A stretch of DNA of 64,000 nucleotides from Arcobacter_B sp049472135 (lineage in GTDB: Bacteria; Campylobacterota; Campylobacteria; Campylobacterales; Arcobacteraceae): the NCBI RefSeq assembly GCF_049472135.1, contig NZ_JBMOVV010000001.1, forward strand, positions 1 through 64,000, read 5' to 3'. The notes under the pieces are model-generated. The model was not told the DNA's origin, ran no database searches, and was given only the letters and a program-made list of their open reading frames with translations. Made by a program: the position numbers and the translations under genes. This document shows, piece after piece, positions 1 through 11,069 of this stretch (positions are counted from its first letter, which is position 1; each line of letters opens with the position of its first letter).

Positions 1-184
1 AGTTATTTAAAAACATAATGTTAAAGTCTTAAAATTTTTCTAGCGAATATAAATTTATTTATATGAAACTAAAAAGAAACAATTTAAACACAACTTTTTT
101 ATTAGATTTAGCGATAGATTTAATAAGATAGTAGCCAAGGAATAATTATTCAAGGTAGTTAACTCGAAAGAGTTAATTATAAAA
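1..184 (+). other. 3' part of the 16S-23S rRNA spacer with pre-23S processing strand
   Basis: AT-rich spacer just before the 23S start, with no tRNA in this part. Bases 15-31 are perfectly complementary to 3197-3213 downstream of the 23S, and 122-133 and 135-139 pair with 3114-3125 and 3107-3111. These form the long stem that normally brings both 23S ends together for RNase III. A small local hairpin (TTAACTC/GAGTTAA with a GAAA loop) lies near 159-177. The 16S gene would lie upstream, outside the window. Confidence 0.75.
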
Positions 185-3098
<2,914 letters not shown>

Positions 3099-3106
3099 AT
3101 CAATTT

Positions 3107-3213
3107 CTTGGTTTACTATCTTATTAAGTTTATTAAAATTTAATAAATGTGTTAACAAAGTTTCTTTGAAAAAATATTAATTTTTTTAAGAATCAATAAG
3201 ACTTTAACATTAT
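3107..3213 (+). other. 3' strand of the pre-23S processing stem
   Basis: Segments 3107-3111, 3114-3125 and 3197-3213 are complementary to 135-139, 122-133 and 15-31 upstream of the 23S. Perfect runs of 17 and 12 bp in a non-coding spacer fit the rRNA processing stalk. The rest of the 23S-5S spacer is AT-rich filler without a tRNA. Confidence 0.75.
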
Positions 3214-3278
3214 CTTTACACTCATTACCTAATGTGAGTAAAGAGTATACTTTTTACAGTATCTTCTTTACTCATATT

Positions 3279-3395
3279 GCTGGTGGTTATAGAGAAGTGG
3301 AAATACCCAGCCCCATTCCGAACCTGGAAGTCAAGCACTTCATCGCTGATAATACTGCAGGTTTCACTTGTGGAAACGTAGGCCGCTGCCAGCTC
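3279..3395 (+). rRNA. rrf: 5S ribosomal RNA
   Basis: About 117 nt with the expected 5S landmarks: GGTGGTTATAGAG at the start, CCCAGCCCCATTCCGAACCTGG (loop B/C region) near 3308-3329, and a 3' end (GGCCGCTGCCAGC) that pairs with the 5' end. It lies about 180 bp after the 23S and is followed by a terminator. Confidence 0.95.
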
Positions 3396-3410
3396 TTGAG
3401 TTTTTATCTA

Positions 3411-3460
3411 AAGCTTAGTTCAAAACATTTTTCACATGTTTTTAACTAAGCTTTTTTTTT
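3411..3460 (+). terminator. Intrinsic terminator of the rRNA operon
   Basis: Perfect 10-bp stem AAGCTTAGTT/AACTAAGCTT (3411-3420 with 3444-3453), extended inside by AAAACAT/ATGTTTT, and followed by a run of T. It lies 15 bases after the 5S. Confidence 0.92.
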
Positions 3461-3478
3461 AGCTATTTTTTTCCCTTA

Positions 3479-3826
3479 TTATTCTTTTAGGTATTCTATT
3501 ACTTCTTCCCCACACATGATTTTCTCTTCACCTATTCTAAATTTTTGTGATTTATTTTTATCTTTTATATAAATATCAAATTTCATTTGTTTCATTGTAA
3601 ATAATCTACATTCATCTTTTGGGAAAAGAAAAATCATTTTTGAATTACATTTATCAGCAAATTCTTCTTTTGTATTAAATCTATTTAAACCTATTGCTCT
3701 TTGTTCTGTTGTATTTACAATACAATAACCTTTTTGCGAATAGTAGTCTGGTTCTTTAATTTTACTACAACCTGATGCTATGATAGATATCATAAGTAAT
3801 AAACTATATTTTTTTATATTAATCAT
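3479..3826 (-). CDS. Small hypothetical lipoprotein
   Basis: 115 residues. The N-terminus has a short charged segment, a hydrophobic stretch and a lipobox (IIASGC, Cys about residue 20), so it is predicted to be exported and lipid-anchored. The mature part is charged and has two further Cys residues, but no domain I recognise. Its ATG overlaps the stop codon of the upstream AraC-type gene (TAATG), so the two are probably co-transcribed and translationally coupled. Function unknown. Confidence 0.75.
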   Translation of the reverse strand: MINIKKYSLLLMISIIASGCSKIKEPDYYSQKGYCIVNTTEQRAIGLNRFNTKEEFADKCNSKMIFLFPKDECRLFTMKQMKFDIYIKDKNKSQKFRIGEEKIMCGEEVIEYLKE

Positions 3827-4689
3827 TAAATTACCTTAATTGGAATATTAACTTCTATTTCAAAGTCTGTATTATCTACTAGATGGTTTTTTATATATTT
3901 GATATAAATTGGTAATGTAGTGATTTCATAACCTTTACCTTCATTTAATATCCATTCTTGATGAATATATCTTATTAAGTCTAATATATCTCCATATTTA
4001 CCATCTAATTTGAATACAGCACATAATGACTTTGGTATTACAAATGTTGAAATATTTGAATTTATTTTATTTTCTTTATCTATTGTTATTGCTGCAATAT
4101 ATTTACATTTGTTAAGTGGTGTAATTGATGGATTGTCATGATGAAGTCCAATTTCTTGATAATTGTTTATATTGTTTTGATAGGCTAATGCTCTTAATCT
4201 TTGCCAAGTATTTTTTATACTCTTATCATAACCTTTATGTCTAATATATGCACAATAGATTTCTTCATTTACTTTTATTTCATACTCTAAATTTTTTATT
4301 TTATTAGAGATGTTGTCAATATTTAATTCATCACTATATCTTTTAAATGCTCCATTTCTCCACTCTTTTGGAGTATAAATAAATCTTTTTTTGAATGCTT
4401 TAATAAAAGAAGATGAAGATTTATATCCACATGAATTTAGTATTTCTGATATTGTACTATGTTTATTGGAAATTAAAAGATTTGCAGCTTTTTGTAATCT
4501 AATTGAAGTTAACATTTCAGAAAAATTTTCACTTGTTTCTTCTTTAAATATTCTATGAAAGTGAAATTTTGAGACATGATTTAGTTTTGCTAAATCATCT
4601 AATGTTATTTCATGTTCAATATTTCTATACATAAATGATAAACTTTTATTTACTATATCAGCTCGTTCTTGAATTGTTTCTTTTTTCAT
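3826..4689 (-). CDS. AraC-family regulator with GyrI-like effector domain
   Basis: 287 residues. The N-terminal part (about 9-111) has two helix-turn-helix motifs typical of AraC proteins (DDLAKLNHVSKFHFHRIFK near 31-49 and EILNSCGYKSSSSFIKAFKK near 83-102). The rest (about 120-286) resembles the GyrI-like small-molecule-binding domain found in Rob/MarA-like fusions, including the SITPLNKCKYIAAI stretch. It probably senses a small ligand. The gene is divergent from the aminotransferase at 4798 and couples to a small lipoprotein. A TATAAT box ends only 5 bases before the ATG and there is no Shine-Dalgarno sequence, so the mRNA may be leaderless. Confidence 0.88.
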   Translation of the reverse strand: MKKETIQERADIVNKSLSFMYRNIEHEITLDDLAKLNHVSKFHFHRIFKEETSENFSEMLTSIRLQKAANLLISNKHSTISEILNSCGYKSSSSFIKAFKKRFIYTPKEWRNGAFKRYSDELNIDNISNKIKNLEYEIKVNEEIYCAYIRHKGYDKSIKNTWQRLRALAYQNNINNYQEIGLHHDNPSITPLNKCKYIAAITIDKENKINSNISTFVIPKSLCAVFKLDGKYGDILDLIRYIHQEWILNEGKGYEITTLPIYIKYIKNHLVDNTDFEIEVNIPIKVI

Positions 4690-4694
4690 GTGTT

Positions 4695-4700
4695 ATTATA
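4695..4700 (-). promoter_or_regulatory. -10 box of the AraC-type gene
   Basis: TATAAT on the minus strand, separated from the ATG (4689-4687) by AACAC. With usual -10 to +1 spacing, transcription would begin at the start codon itself. Confidence 0.55.
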
Positions 4701-4769
4701 ACAAAAAAAAGAGCAATCTAAAACAATTTTTTTGCAAAATAGAATAAAGATTTAATTCTTTATTTTTTT

Positions 4770-4775
4770 TATAAT
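4770..4775 (+). promoter_or_regulatory. -10 box of the aminotransferase gene
   Basis: TATAAT preceded by a T-rich stretch, 22 bases upstream of the ATG. An AAAAAGGG ribosome binding site follows. It faces away from the AraC-type gene. Confidence 0.6.
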
Positions 4776-4797
4776 TCAAACAAAAAAAGGGATTATA

Positions 4798-5949
4798 ATG
4801 AGTAAAAAATTTAAAAGATCATATATAAGAGAGATTTTAGATGTAATTGATGATGATTTTATATCTTTTGCAGGTGGATTACCTGATGAGACACTTTTCC
4901 CTAAAAATGATTTGAAAGAAGCGACTTTAGAAGCAATAAGTAATAATAAGTCATTACAATATTCATCTTCTTATGGATTAAAGTCTTTAAGAAAAAAAAT
5001 TGCAAATTTTTATAATGAAAAATTAGACTTTCCAACTTCAGAAGATGAAATATTAATTACTAGTGGAAGTCAACAAGCTTTTGATATTATATTAAAAGCT
5101 TTTGATAAAAAAGTTGTTGTTGAAGAACCATCTTATATTGGAGCCTTAGCTTCATTTAGAGTTTTAAATAAAAAGATTGATTCTTTTTCTAAATTATCAA
5201 ATTTAAAAGATAAAATAGATAATAAAAGTTTTTTATATTTAATTAGTGATTTCCAAAATCCTTCAACATCTTCGTATAATACTACTCAAAGACAAGCTAT
5301 GAGTTCTATTATAAATAAGACGGATTGTTTTTTAATTGAAGATGGAGCTTACACATTTTTAGATTTTGATAATGATTTTAAAACGCCTATTTCAAAAAAT
5401 GTAAAAAACTCTTTTCATTTAGGTTCGTTTTCAAAAATTATTGCACCAGGGCTTAGAGTAGGTTGGATTAGAGCTAGTAAAAACTTAATTGAGAAGTTAT
5501 TATTTATAAAAGAGTCTTTAGATTTACATACAGCAACTTTAAATCAAATGATTTTAGATGAGTATTTAAATAAAAATGATATTTTTAAGCATATAGAGTT
5601 TATAAATGCAAATTATGAAGAAAAAATGAATTATATGGCAGATTGTTTAGAAAAATATTTACCTTCATTTGAATTTGAAAGACCTAGAGGTGGAATGTTT
5701 ATTTATGGTAAATTAGAATGCGATAGTATGGAACTTGCAAAAGAAGCTTTAGAAAAGAAATTAGCTATTGTTCCAGCGGAGGTTTTTTACTTAAATAAGA
5801 AATCAAATGAAGTAAGATTAAATTTTACTAACTCAACAAACAGTGAAATAGAAAAAGGTGTTAAAATTTTAAGTGAACTTGCAGAAGAATTAAAGATAAG
5901 TAAAAAAACTGTTTTTTTATCTATTTTTGAATCATTAAAAATTAGCTGA
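4798..5949 (+). CDS. PLP-dependent class I/II aminotransferase (2-aminoadipate aminotransferase-like)
   Basis: 383 residues of fold-type I. The start ISFAGGLPDETLFP is typical of the MocR/LysN-like branch (ARO8/2-aminoadipate aminotransferases). The nucleotide-binding region GSQQAFDIILKAF is near 96-108, and the PLP-binding lysine is K213 in SFSKIIAPGLRVGW. There is no N-terminal GntR DNA-binding domain, so this is the enzyme alone. The substrate cannot be told from sequence; amino-acid transamination is the family role. It is transcribed alone, divergent from an AraC/GyrI regulator that is an obvious candidate controller. Confidence 0.88.
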   Translation: MSKKFKRSYIREILDVIDDDFISFAGGLPDETLFPKNDLKEATLEAISNNKSLQYSSSYGLKSLRKKIANFYNEKLDFPTSEDEILITSGSQQAFDIILKAFDKKVVVEEPSYIGALASFRVLNKKIDSFSKLSNLKDKIDNKSFLYLISDFQNPSTSSYNTTQRQAMSSIINKTDCFLIEDGAYTFLDFDNDFKTPISKNVKNSFHLGSFSKIIAPGLRVGWIRASKNLIEKLLFIKESLDLHTATLNQMILDEYLNKNDIFKHIEFINANYEEKMNYMADCLEKYLPSFEFERPRGGMFIYGKLECDSMELAKEALEKKLAIVPAEVFYLNKKSNEVRLNFTNSTNSEIEKGVKILSELAEELKISKKTVFLSIFESLKIS

Positions 5950-6093
5950 TTTTCTAAAATAATATAGTTTTTTTAATTATTAGTTGCTCTTTTATTATTG
6001 ATTGTTATCAAGTTTAGATACTTTTTTACTAATATTTTACAACTTTTATATATAAAAACTATATTTTTATATTAAGTTTTACTTAAATTTTAG

Positions 6094-6099
6094 TATAAT
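6094..6099 (+). promoter_or_regulatory. -10 box of the purine permease gene
   Basis: TATAAT in the context TTTTAGTATAATTTCGCC, about 32 bases before the ATG at 6131, with AAGGA between. The preceding intergenic bases (5950-6093) are T-rich and hold nothing else I recognise. Confidence 0.6.
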
Positions 6100-6130
6100 T
6101 TCGCCTTAATTTTAAAATAAGGACAAGCTT

Positions 6131-7423
6131 ATGAACTTTTTTAAACTAAAAGAGCATAATACAACAGTTGGTACTGAACTTTCTGCTGGTTTTACAACAT
6201 TCTTGACAATGATGTATATAGTTCCTGTAAATGGTTTTATCTTAGCTGATGCTGGATTACCAATGGATGCAGTTGTTACAGCAACTGCACTAATTACAAT
6301 TCTTGCTACACTTTTTTCAGGATTATGGTCTAATACTCCAATTGCAATGAGTGTTGGAATGGGACTTAATGCTTACTTCTCTTATGGTTTAGTACTTGGT
6401 ATGAAATTGCCATGGGAAACTGCACTAGGTATTGTATTTTTATCAGGTCTTCTTTTTGTAATTTTATCTCTAACTAATTTTAGGGTTTGGATAATGACTT
6501 CAATTCCAATGAGTTTAAGAAGAGCAATCAGTGCTGGTATTGGATCTTTTATTGCATTTATTGGTTTAAAACAAATGGGAATGATTAGCGCAAATGAAGC
6601 AACACTTGTATCTCTTGGGGATTTCTCAAATCCTAATGTACTTTTAGGAGTATTAGGGTTAATCTTATCTTTTTTATTTTATGCATATAGAATAAAAGGT
6701 GCATTTATCTTATCAATATCTATTACATCTATTGTTGCTTGGACTTTTGGTTTAGGTGAACTTCCAAAAGCTATTGTTTCTGCACCTGCTTCAATTGAAC
6801 CAATTTTCTTTAAATTAGATATTATGAGTGCAGTAAGCTTGTCTTTATTACCTGTAATCATTACTTTTTTAATTACTGATATGTTTGATACATTAGGTAC
6901 TTTAACTGGAGTTGGAACAAGAGCTAAACTTTTCCAAGAAAATAGTAAAGATGATAAATCTTTACAAAAAACATTAGAGGCAGATGCTATTGCTACTACT
7001 GCTGGATCTATGATTGGTGTTTCAACTACTACAGCATTTATTGAAAGTGCTTCAGGTGTTGAAGAGGGTGGAAGAACAGGATTAACTGCAGTTTTTACAG
7101 CAATGTTCTTTGTCGCTACACTATTTATGTTACCAATATTTAAATCAATTCCATCTAATGCAATTTATCCAGTTTTAGTTGTTGTTGGGGTATTAATGTT
7201 TACTGAACTTGGGAAAATCAATTTTGAAGATTCTGATTTAGCTACAAGTGCGGGGGCATTTTTAATTGTAATTTTAATGCCATTAACATTCTCAATCACA
7301 AATGGTATTGCAGCAGGTTTTTTAGTATACACTATTATAAAAATTGGTAAAAAACAGTTTGAAGATTTAAATTTAGGTATATTAGTTATTACATTCATAA
7401 GTGCATTAGCATTCATTTTATAA
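6131..7423 (+). CDS. NCS2-family purine (adenine/guanine/hypoxanthine) permease
   Basis: 430 residues, a polytopic inner-membrane protein of the AzgA/PbuG branch of NCS2. Visible family features are the start NTTVGTELSAGFTTFLTMMY, the GMGLNAYFSYG segment near 75-85, the DMFDTLGTLTGVG stretch of the substrate-binding helix, and STTTAFIESASGVEEGGRTG. It imports purine bases by proton symport. The next gene, 9 bases downstream, is a phosphoribosyltransferase, so uptake and conversion to nucleotide are coupled in one operon. Confidence 0.92.
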   Translation: MNFFKLKEHNTTVGTELSAGFTTFLTMMYIVPVNGFILADAGLPMDAVVTATALITILATLFSGLWSNTPIAMSVGMGLNAYFSYGLVLGMKLPWETALGIVFLSGLLFVILSLTNFRVWIMTSIPMSLRRAISAGIGSFIAFIGLKQMGMISANEATLVSLGDFSNPNVLLGVLGLILSFLFYAYRIKGAFILSISITSIVAWTFGLGELPKAIVSAPASIEPIFFKLDIMSAVSLSLLPVIITFLITDMFDTLGTLTGVGTRAKLFQENSKDDKSLQKTLEADAIATTAGSMIGVSTTTAFIESASGVEEGGRTGLTAVFTAMFFVATLFMLPIFKSIPSNAIYPVLVVVGVLMFTELGKINFEDSDLATSAGAFLIVILMPLTFSITNGIAAGFLVYTIIKIGKKQFEDLNLGILVITFISALAFIL

Positions 7424-7432
7424 GGATATTTT

Positions 7433-7879
7433 TTGGAAAAACTTTATTATAGTTACGAGTTATTTAAAGAGGATACTCAAAAGTTAGTTGATAAGTGTAG
7501 AGATTATGAACCTGAGATTTTACTTGCAGTTGCAAGAGGTGGATTAACTCTTTCTCATTTAATGGCACAAGCATTAGATATGAGAAATTTATATTCATTA
7601 AACTCTATTCATTACGAGGGTGATTTAAAACTTGATACATTCAATATTTTTAATATTCCTGATGTTTCTCATGCAAAAAGAGTTTTAGTAGTTGATGATA
7701 TTGTTGACTCAGGTGAAACAATGCAAGAGATTTTAAAGTTATTAAATGAAAAGTTCCCAAATGTAGAATTTAAATTAGCAACACTTTTTTATAAAAAGAG
7801 TGCTGTATTACAACCAGACTATACAGTAAGAGAAGCTAATGAGTGGATTGACTTCTTCTGGGAAGTTGATGTAAAGTAA
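7433..7879 (+). CDS. Purine phosphoribosyltransferase (xanthine/guanine/hypoxanthine type)
   Basis: 148 residues, type I PRTase. The PRPP-binding loop VLVVDDIVDSGETM is at about 84-97, and ILLAVARGGLTLSHLMA near 29-45 is the other PRPP-contacting segment. The protein would convert a purine base and PRPP to the nucleotide in the cytoplasm. The start is a TTG placed 6 bases after AAGGA; no nearer ATG exists. It follows the purine permease directly, supporting a purine substrate, but which base cannot be decided from sequence. Confidence 0.85.
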   Translation: MEKLYYSYELFKEDTQKLVDKCRDYEPEILLAVARGGLTLSHLMAQALDMRNLYSLNSIHYEGDLKLDTFNIFNIPDVSHAKRVLVVDDIVDSGETMQEILKLLNEKFPNVEFKLATLFYKKSAVLQPDYTVREANEWIDFFWEVDVK

Positions 7880-7886
7880 CAAAACA

Positions 7887-7914
7887 TAGTCTAAAGTAAT
7901 TTTACTTTAGGCTA
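7887..7914 (+). terminator. Hairpin after the phosphoribosyltransferase gene
   Basis: 12-bp stem (TAGTCTAAAGTA/TACTTTAGGCTA, one G-T pair) with a 4-base loop, 7 bases after the stop. There is no strong T-run, so it may be a weak terminator or an mRNA-stabilising stem. Confidence 0.5.
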
Positions 7915-7984
7915 AAATCTATATAAAATATTACTTTTATAAATAAAATATAAAAGATTTAGCTAATTTTTACATACTTCTCTG

Positions 7985-7990
7985 TATAAT
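7985..7990 (+). promoter_or_regulatory. -10 box of the 93-residue protein gene
   Basis: TATAAT in CTCTGTATAATCTAAA, about 28 bases before the ATG at 8019. Confidence 0.55.
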
Positions 7991-8018
7991 CTAAAAAAAA
8001 ATTTAATGGACATAAAAA

Positions 8019-8300
8019 ATGACATTTATCGAATTTAAAAAACTACTTTTAGATGCTGAACTTACAATCCCAAAATTTACAGCTTTAATAAAAGTAAGCG
8101 AAAAAAATATTCAAGCTTACAAAAAGAAAAAAGAAGTACCTAATGCAATTGCTGCTGTTGCTGCTTGTTTTGCTAAAATGAATCAAGAAGGTATTGACTA
8201 TAAAACATTAATCAATGATTTAGAACTAAAAAAGAAAGAAAAAAAAGGTGCTGGATTCTCTAAGAAAAAAGAGGAAAAAGAGAAAGAACCTGAAGAATAA
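8019..8300 (+). CDS. Small conserved-looking protein with HTH-like N-terminus and Lys/Glu tail
   Basis: 93 residues. Residues 1-45 (TFIEFKKLLLDAELTIPKFT, then a second predicted helix ending in IQAYKKKKEVPNAIAAV) have the spacing of a small XRE-like helix-turn-helix: helix, turn, recognition helix ending in a basic run. The last 23 residues are almost only Lys and Glu and look disordered. It has its own promoter. The HTH reading is inference; no exact family is recognised. Confidence 0.7.
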   Translation: MTFIEFKKLLLDAELTIPKFTALIKVSEKNIQAYKKKKEVPNAIAAVAACFAKMNQEGIDYKTLINDLELKKKEKKGAGFSKKKEEKEKEPEE

Positions 8301-8355
8301 CAATCTATTAACGTTTTTTTGATATACTTCGCAAAATTTATTATTGGGAAGTATA

Positions 8356-8742
8356 ATGTCGCTTAATCAAAATTCAAAGAAATTTCTTGCTATTGCGAGT
8401 TTTTTGTTTGCTTTAGCTATAGCTATAGGTGCCTTTGGTGCTCATGGTTTAAAATCAATAGTATCTGAAAAGATGCTAACTACTTACAACACTGGTGTTG
8501 AATATCATTTCTATAATACTATAGGGCTTTTTATTATTGCTTTACTTATTAGTTTTAAAGAGAATTCAAAAAAACTAATAGTTTCTGCTTGGTTAGTATT
8601 AGCTGGACTATTAATTTTCTCATTTTCTTTATATGCATTGGTATTATTAAATATGCCTATTTTAGGTGCAATTACACCTATAGGTGGAACTTTATTGATA
8701 ATAGCATGGTTGCTTACAACTTATGCAATCTTAAAGGATTAA
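8356..8742 (+). CDS. DUF423 family small membrane protein
   Basis: 128 residues with four hydrophobic segments. The motif AIAIGAFGAHGLKS near residues 20-33 and the stretch TGVEYHFYNTIGLF are diagnostic of DUF423 (YgdD-like) inner-membrane proteins of unknown function. The ATG at 8356 is preferred over an in-frame TTG at 8344, because GGGAAG lies 5 bases before the ATG and overlaps the TTG. The channel gene follows after 4 bases, so the two form an operon. Confidence 0.88.
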   Translation: MSLNQNSKKFLAIASFLFALAIAIGAFGAHGLKSIVSEKMLTTYNTGVEYHFYNTIGLFIIALLISFKENSKKLIVSAWLVLAGLLIFSFSLYALVLLNMPILGAITPIGGTLLIIAWLLTTYAILKD

Positions 8743-8746
8743 CTAA

Positions 8747-9550
8747 ATGACAGCTATTGAAAAAATACAAGAAATAAGAGATGCTAGATGGTTTTCAAAT
8801 CTTACTACATTTATTATTATTGCATATGCTTCAATTTTAGGTTTCAAAACATTAGATGAAGTCGAAGGTCATTATGATCTTTTTTTAAGAGTTGCTGATT
8901 ATTTTGTTACAGTATATTTTGTTTTTGAGTTAGCTATTAAGATGGTTGCTGAAAAGAAGTTTGTAAACTTCTTTAAATCAGGTTGGAATGTTTTTGACTT
9001 TGTAATTGTTGTTATTACTCTTTTACCTTTAGAGTCATCAAGTTTTGCTGCAATTGCAAGACTTATGAGGGTATTTAGAATATTAAGACTATTTACTGCA
9101 AGACCTGAATTAAAAGCAATAATTGATATGCTTATAAAAGCAATACCATCAATCATTGATATTGTTATTCTAATGTTTATTATCTTCTATATATATGCAA
9201 TTATTGGAAGTTTCTTCTTTGTTGATTTACCATCTGGTTTATGGAAAGACTTCTTAATTTCAATGCTTACACTATTTAGAGTTTTAACATTTGAAGACTG
9301 GACAGATGTTATGTATGAAGCAATGGAAGTATATCCTTGGGCTTGGATATATTTTGTATCATTTGTAATTATTGCTGCATTTGTATTTTTCAACCTTTTT
9401 GTTGCTGTTATTATTGGAGAAATGCAAAAACTTCAAGAAGCAGAAATGAAAGAAGAAATACATGAAGATAGTTTAAAACTTGATATTTTACTTGAAGAAG
9501 TAAAAAGTTTAAGACAAGAAATAAATGAATTAAAGAAAAAAGATTCATGA
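8747..9550 (+). CDS. Single-domain voltage-gated cation channel (BacNav-like) with Cav-like filter
   Basis: 267 residues with the 6-TM plan: S1 about 18-36, S2 50-68, S3 80-95, and S4 100-116 with arginines R105, R108, R111 and R114 at every third position. S5 is about 133-158, the pore filter about 181-187, S6 199-225, and a C-terminal coiled coil about 227-266 fits a tetramerisation helix. Bacterial sodium channels usually have TLESWS-type filters; here it is TFEDWTD, with three acidic residues. This matches the arrangement that confers calcium selectivity in engineered CavAb. It is probably a homotetramer in the inner membrane. Its stop overlaps the next start by 4 bases. Confidence 0.9.
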   Translation: MTAIEKIQEIRDARWFSNLTTFIIIAYASILGFKTLDEVEGHYDLFLRVADYFVTVYFVFELAIKMVAEKKFVNFFKSGWNVFDFVIVVITLLPLESSSFAAIARLMRVFRILRLFTARPELKAIIDMLIKAIPSIIDIVILMFIIFYIYAIIGSFFFVDLPSGLWKDFLISMLTLFRVLTFEDWTDVMYEAMEVYPWAWIYFVSFVIIAAFVFFNLFVAVIIGEMQKLQEAEMKEEIHEDSLKLDILLEEVKSLRQEINELKKKDS

Positions 9551-10317
9551 AAAAATCATTCTCAATTCTAGGAACAGGTTGGTTAGGTTATGCTTTAGCT
9601 TCAAGTTTAAAAAGTGATTATGAAGTTAGAGTATCTGTAAAAGATGATAAAAAATTTGAGAGTTTAAAACATGAGGGATTTACTCCTTATGTTTTAAATG
9701 AAAAAGAAACACATTCTTTAGATTCTTTACTTAGTAGCGACTACGTTTTTATCAATTATCCTCCTTCAAAATTTCAAGACTACCTTTCTTTTTTAGAAAA
9801 AATTTATAATCACCCTAAAATCTCAAATGTAAAAAAGATATTTTTTATTAGTTCAACTTCGATTTATCCAACTTTTGAGAATAGTTTTACCGAAGATTAT
9901 AATATAAAAAAAGAGGACTCTAAACTTATAGTTTATGAAGCAGAAGAAGTAGCTAAAAAAAGTCATGTTATTTTTAGATGTTCTGGTCTTATGGGATATG
10001 ATAGAGTTGCAGGAAAGTATTTTAGTGGAAAGGTTTTAAAGAGTTCTAATAAAAAAATAAATCATATTCATAGGGACGATGTGATTTTAGCAACAATTTT
10101 TGCAATTAAAAATGACATAAATGGTATTTTTAATCTTTGCTCAAAACAGCATCCTTTAAGAGATGATTTGTATGAATCAAATGCAAAAAAATATAAATTT
10201 GAAAAACCTATATTAAAATATGAAGATAAAAAGATTTTAAATAGAATAATAGATGGAAGTAAAATTGAGAGTTTAGGATTTAGGTATAAATACCAAAACC
10301 CTATGAATTATGATTAG
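9547..10317 (+). CDS. NAD(P)-binding SDR/epimerase-like protein (YeeZ type)
   Basis: 256 residues. The N-terminus has a Rossmann glycine motif (ILGTGWLGYALA, about 7-18), followed by FINYPPS and the SSTSIYP segment near 100-107 where extended SDRs carry catalytic Ser/Tyr, and HIHRDDV further on. This layout fits the YeeZ-like atypical extended SDRs, of unknown substrate. The ATG overlaps the channel stop (ATGA), so the genes are co-translated. The stop overlaps that of the convergent upp gene. Confidence 0.82.
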   Translation: MKKSFSILGTGWLGYALASSLKSDYEVRVSVKDDKKFESLKHEGFTPYVLNEKETHSLDSLLSSDYVFINYPPSKFQDYLSFLEKIYNHPKISNVKKIFFISSTSIYPTFENSFTEDYNIKKEDSKLIVYEAEEVAKKSHVIFRCSGLMGYDRVAGKYFSGKVLKSSNKKINHIHRDDVILATIFAIKNDINGIFNLCSKQHPLRDDLYESNAKKYKFEKPILKYEDKKILNRIIDGSKIESLGFRYKYQNPMNYD

Positions 10318-10937
10318 CCATTAGTATTAAAGGCTCTATCTCCAGCATCACCTAATCCTGGTCTTATATATTTATTCTCATCTAATCTTTCATCAATTTG
10401 AGCAATAAAAATATCCACATCAGGATGAGCGTCTTGAACATTTTTAATACCTTCAGGACAACCTAATATATTTAATGAAATTATTCTTTTAGCCCCTTTT
10501 GACTTTAAGTAATCAATTCCATCTATTAATGAACCACCTGTTGCAATCATTGGATCTAAAAGTAATACAGTTTTATCTTCAATATCTGGAATATTTTCAT
10601 AAAATAGTTTACTTAAAGCTGTCTCTTCATCTCTTTTCATTGCTAAGAAACCACTTCTTGCATATGGTAATGTTCTTAAAATACCTGTAAGCATTGGTTC
10701 ACCTGCTCTTAAGATAGGCACTAGTACAAGTTTTTGTACTTCAATCATCTCAACATCAAGTGAACCTTGCCAAGTATTAATATTTTGTGTAACAGTTTCA
10801 AAATCACTTAAAGCTTCAGCTGCAATAATTCTTGAAATTTCTTCAATTGTTAATCTAAATTCATTTGATGCAGTTCTTGTGTCTCTTAATCTATTTACTA
10901 AGTGTTTAACAACAACATTAGAGCTTTCTTTATACAT
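10314..10937 (-). CDS. upp: Uracil phosphoribosyltransferase
   Basis: 207 residues, the usual UPRTase length. It makes UMP from uracil and PRPP. The PRPP-binding loop is LLLDPMIATGGSLIDGIDYL (about 123-142), and the uracil-binding C-terminus YIRPGLGDAGDRAFNT is intact. VPILRAGEPMLTGI near 72-85 is also typical. It is divergent from the uracil permease at 11070, so uptake and salvage sit together, and it is convergent with and overlaps the preceding gene by 4 bases. Confidence 0.97.
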   Translation of the reverse strand: MYKESSNVVVKHLVNRLRDTRTASNEFRLTIEEISRIIAAEALSDFETVTQNINTWQGSLDVEMIEVQKLVLVPILRAGEPMLTGILRTLPYARSGFLAMKRDEETALSKLFYENIPDIEDKTVLLLDPMIATGGSLIDGIDYLKSKGAKRIISLNILGCPEGIKNVQDAHPDVDIFIAQIDERLDENKYIRPGLGDAGDRAFNTNG

Positions 10938-11033
10938 ATAAAATCCCCATTTTTTAGTTTTAAAATTTACATAATACTGAAAAGTTGCTTATAAATTGCA
11001 TATAAATTTAATTTTTATTAACTATTAATTTGT

Positions 11034-11039
11034 TATGAT
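11034..11039 (+). promoter_or_regulatory. -10 box of uraA
   Basis: TATGAT in ATTTGTTATGATTTCAGG, about 30 bases before the ATG. A ribosome binding site AAAGAGG follows. The 132-bp divergent region also serves upp. Confidence 0.5.
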
Positions 11040-11069
11040 TTCAGGTTAATTTTTTTATAAAGAGGTCTT

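Noticed and set aside
3234..3449. 71-codon ORF over the 5S rRNA
   Set aside because: It covers the 5S gene and its terminator and has no ribosome binding site.
7165..7416. Antisense ORF in the purine permease gene
   Set aside because: Shadow of the coding strand; low-complexity composition with no start signal.
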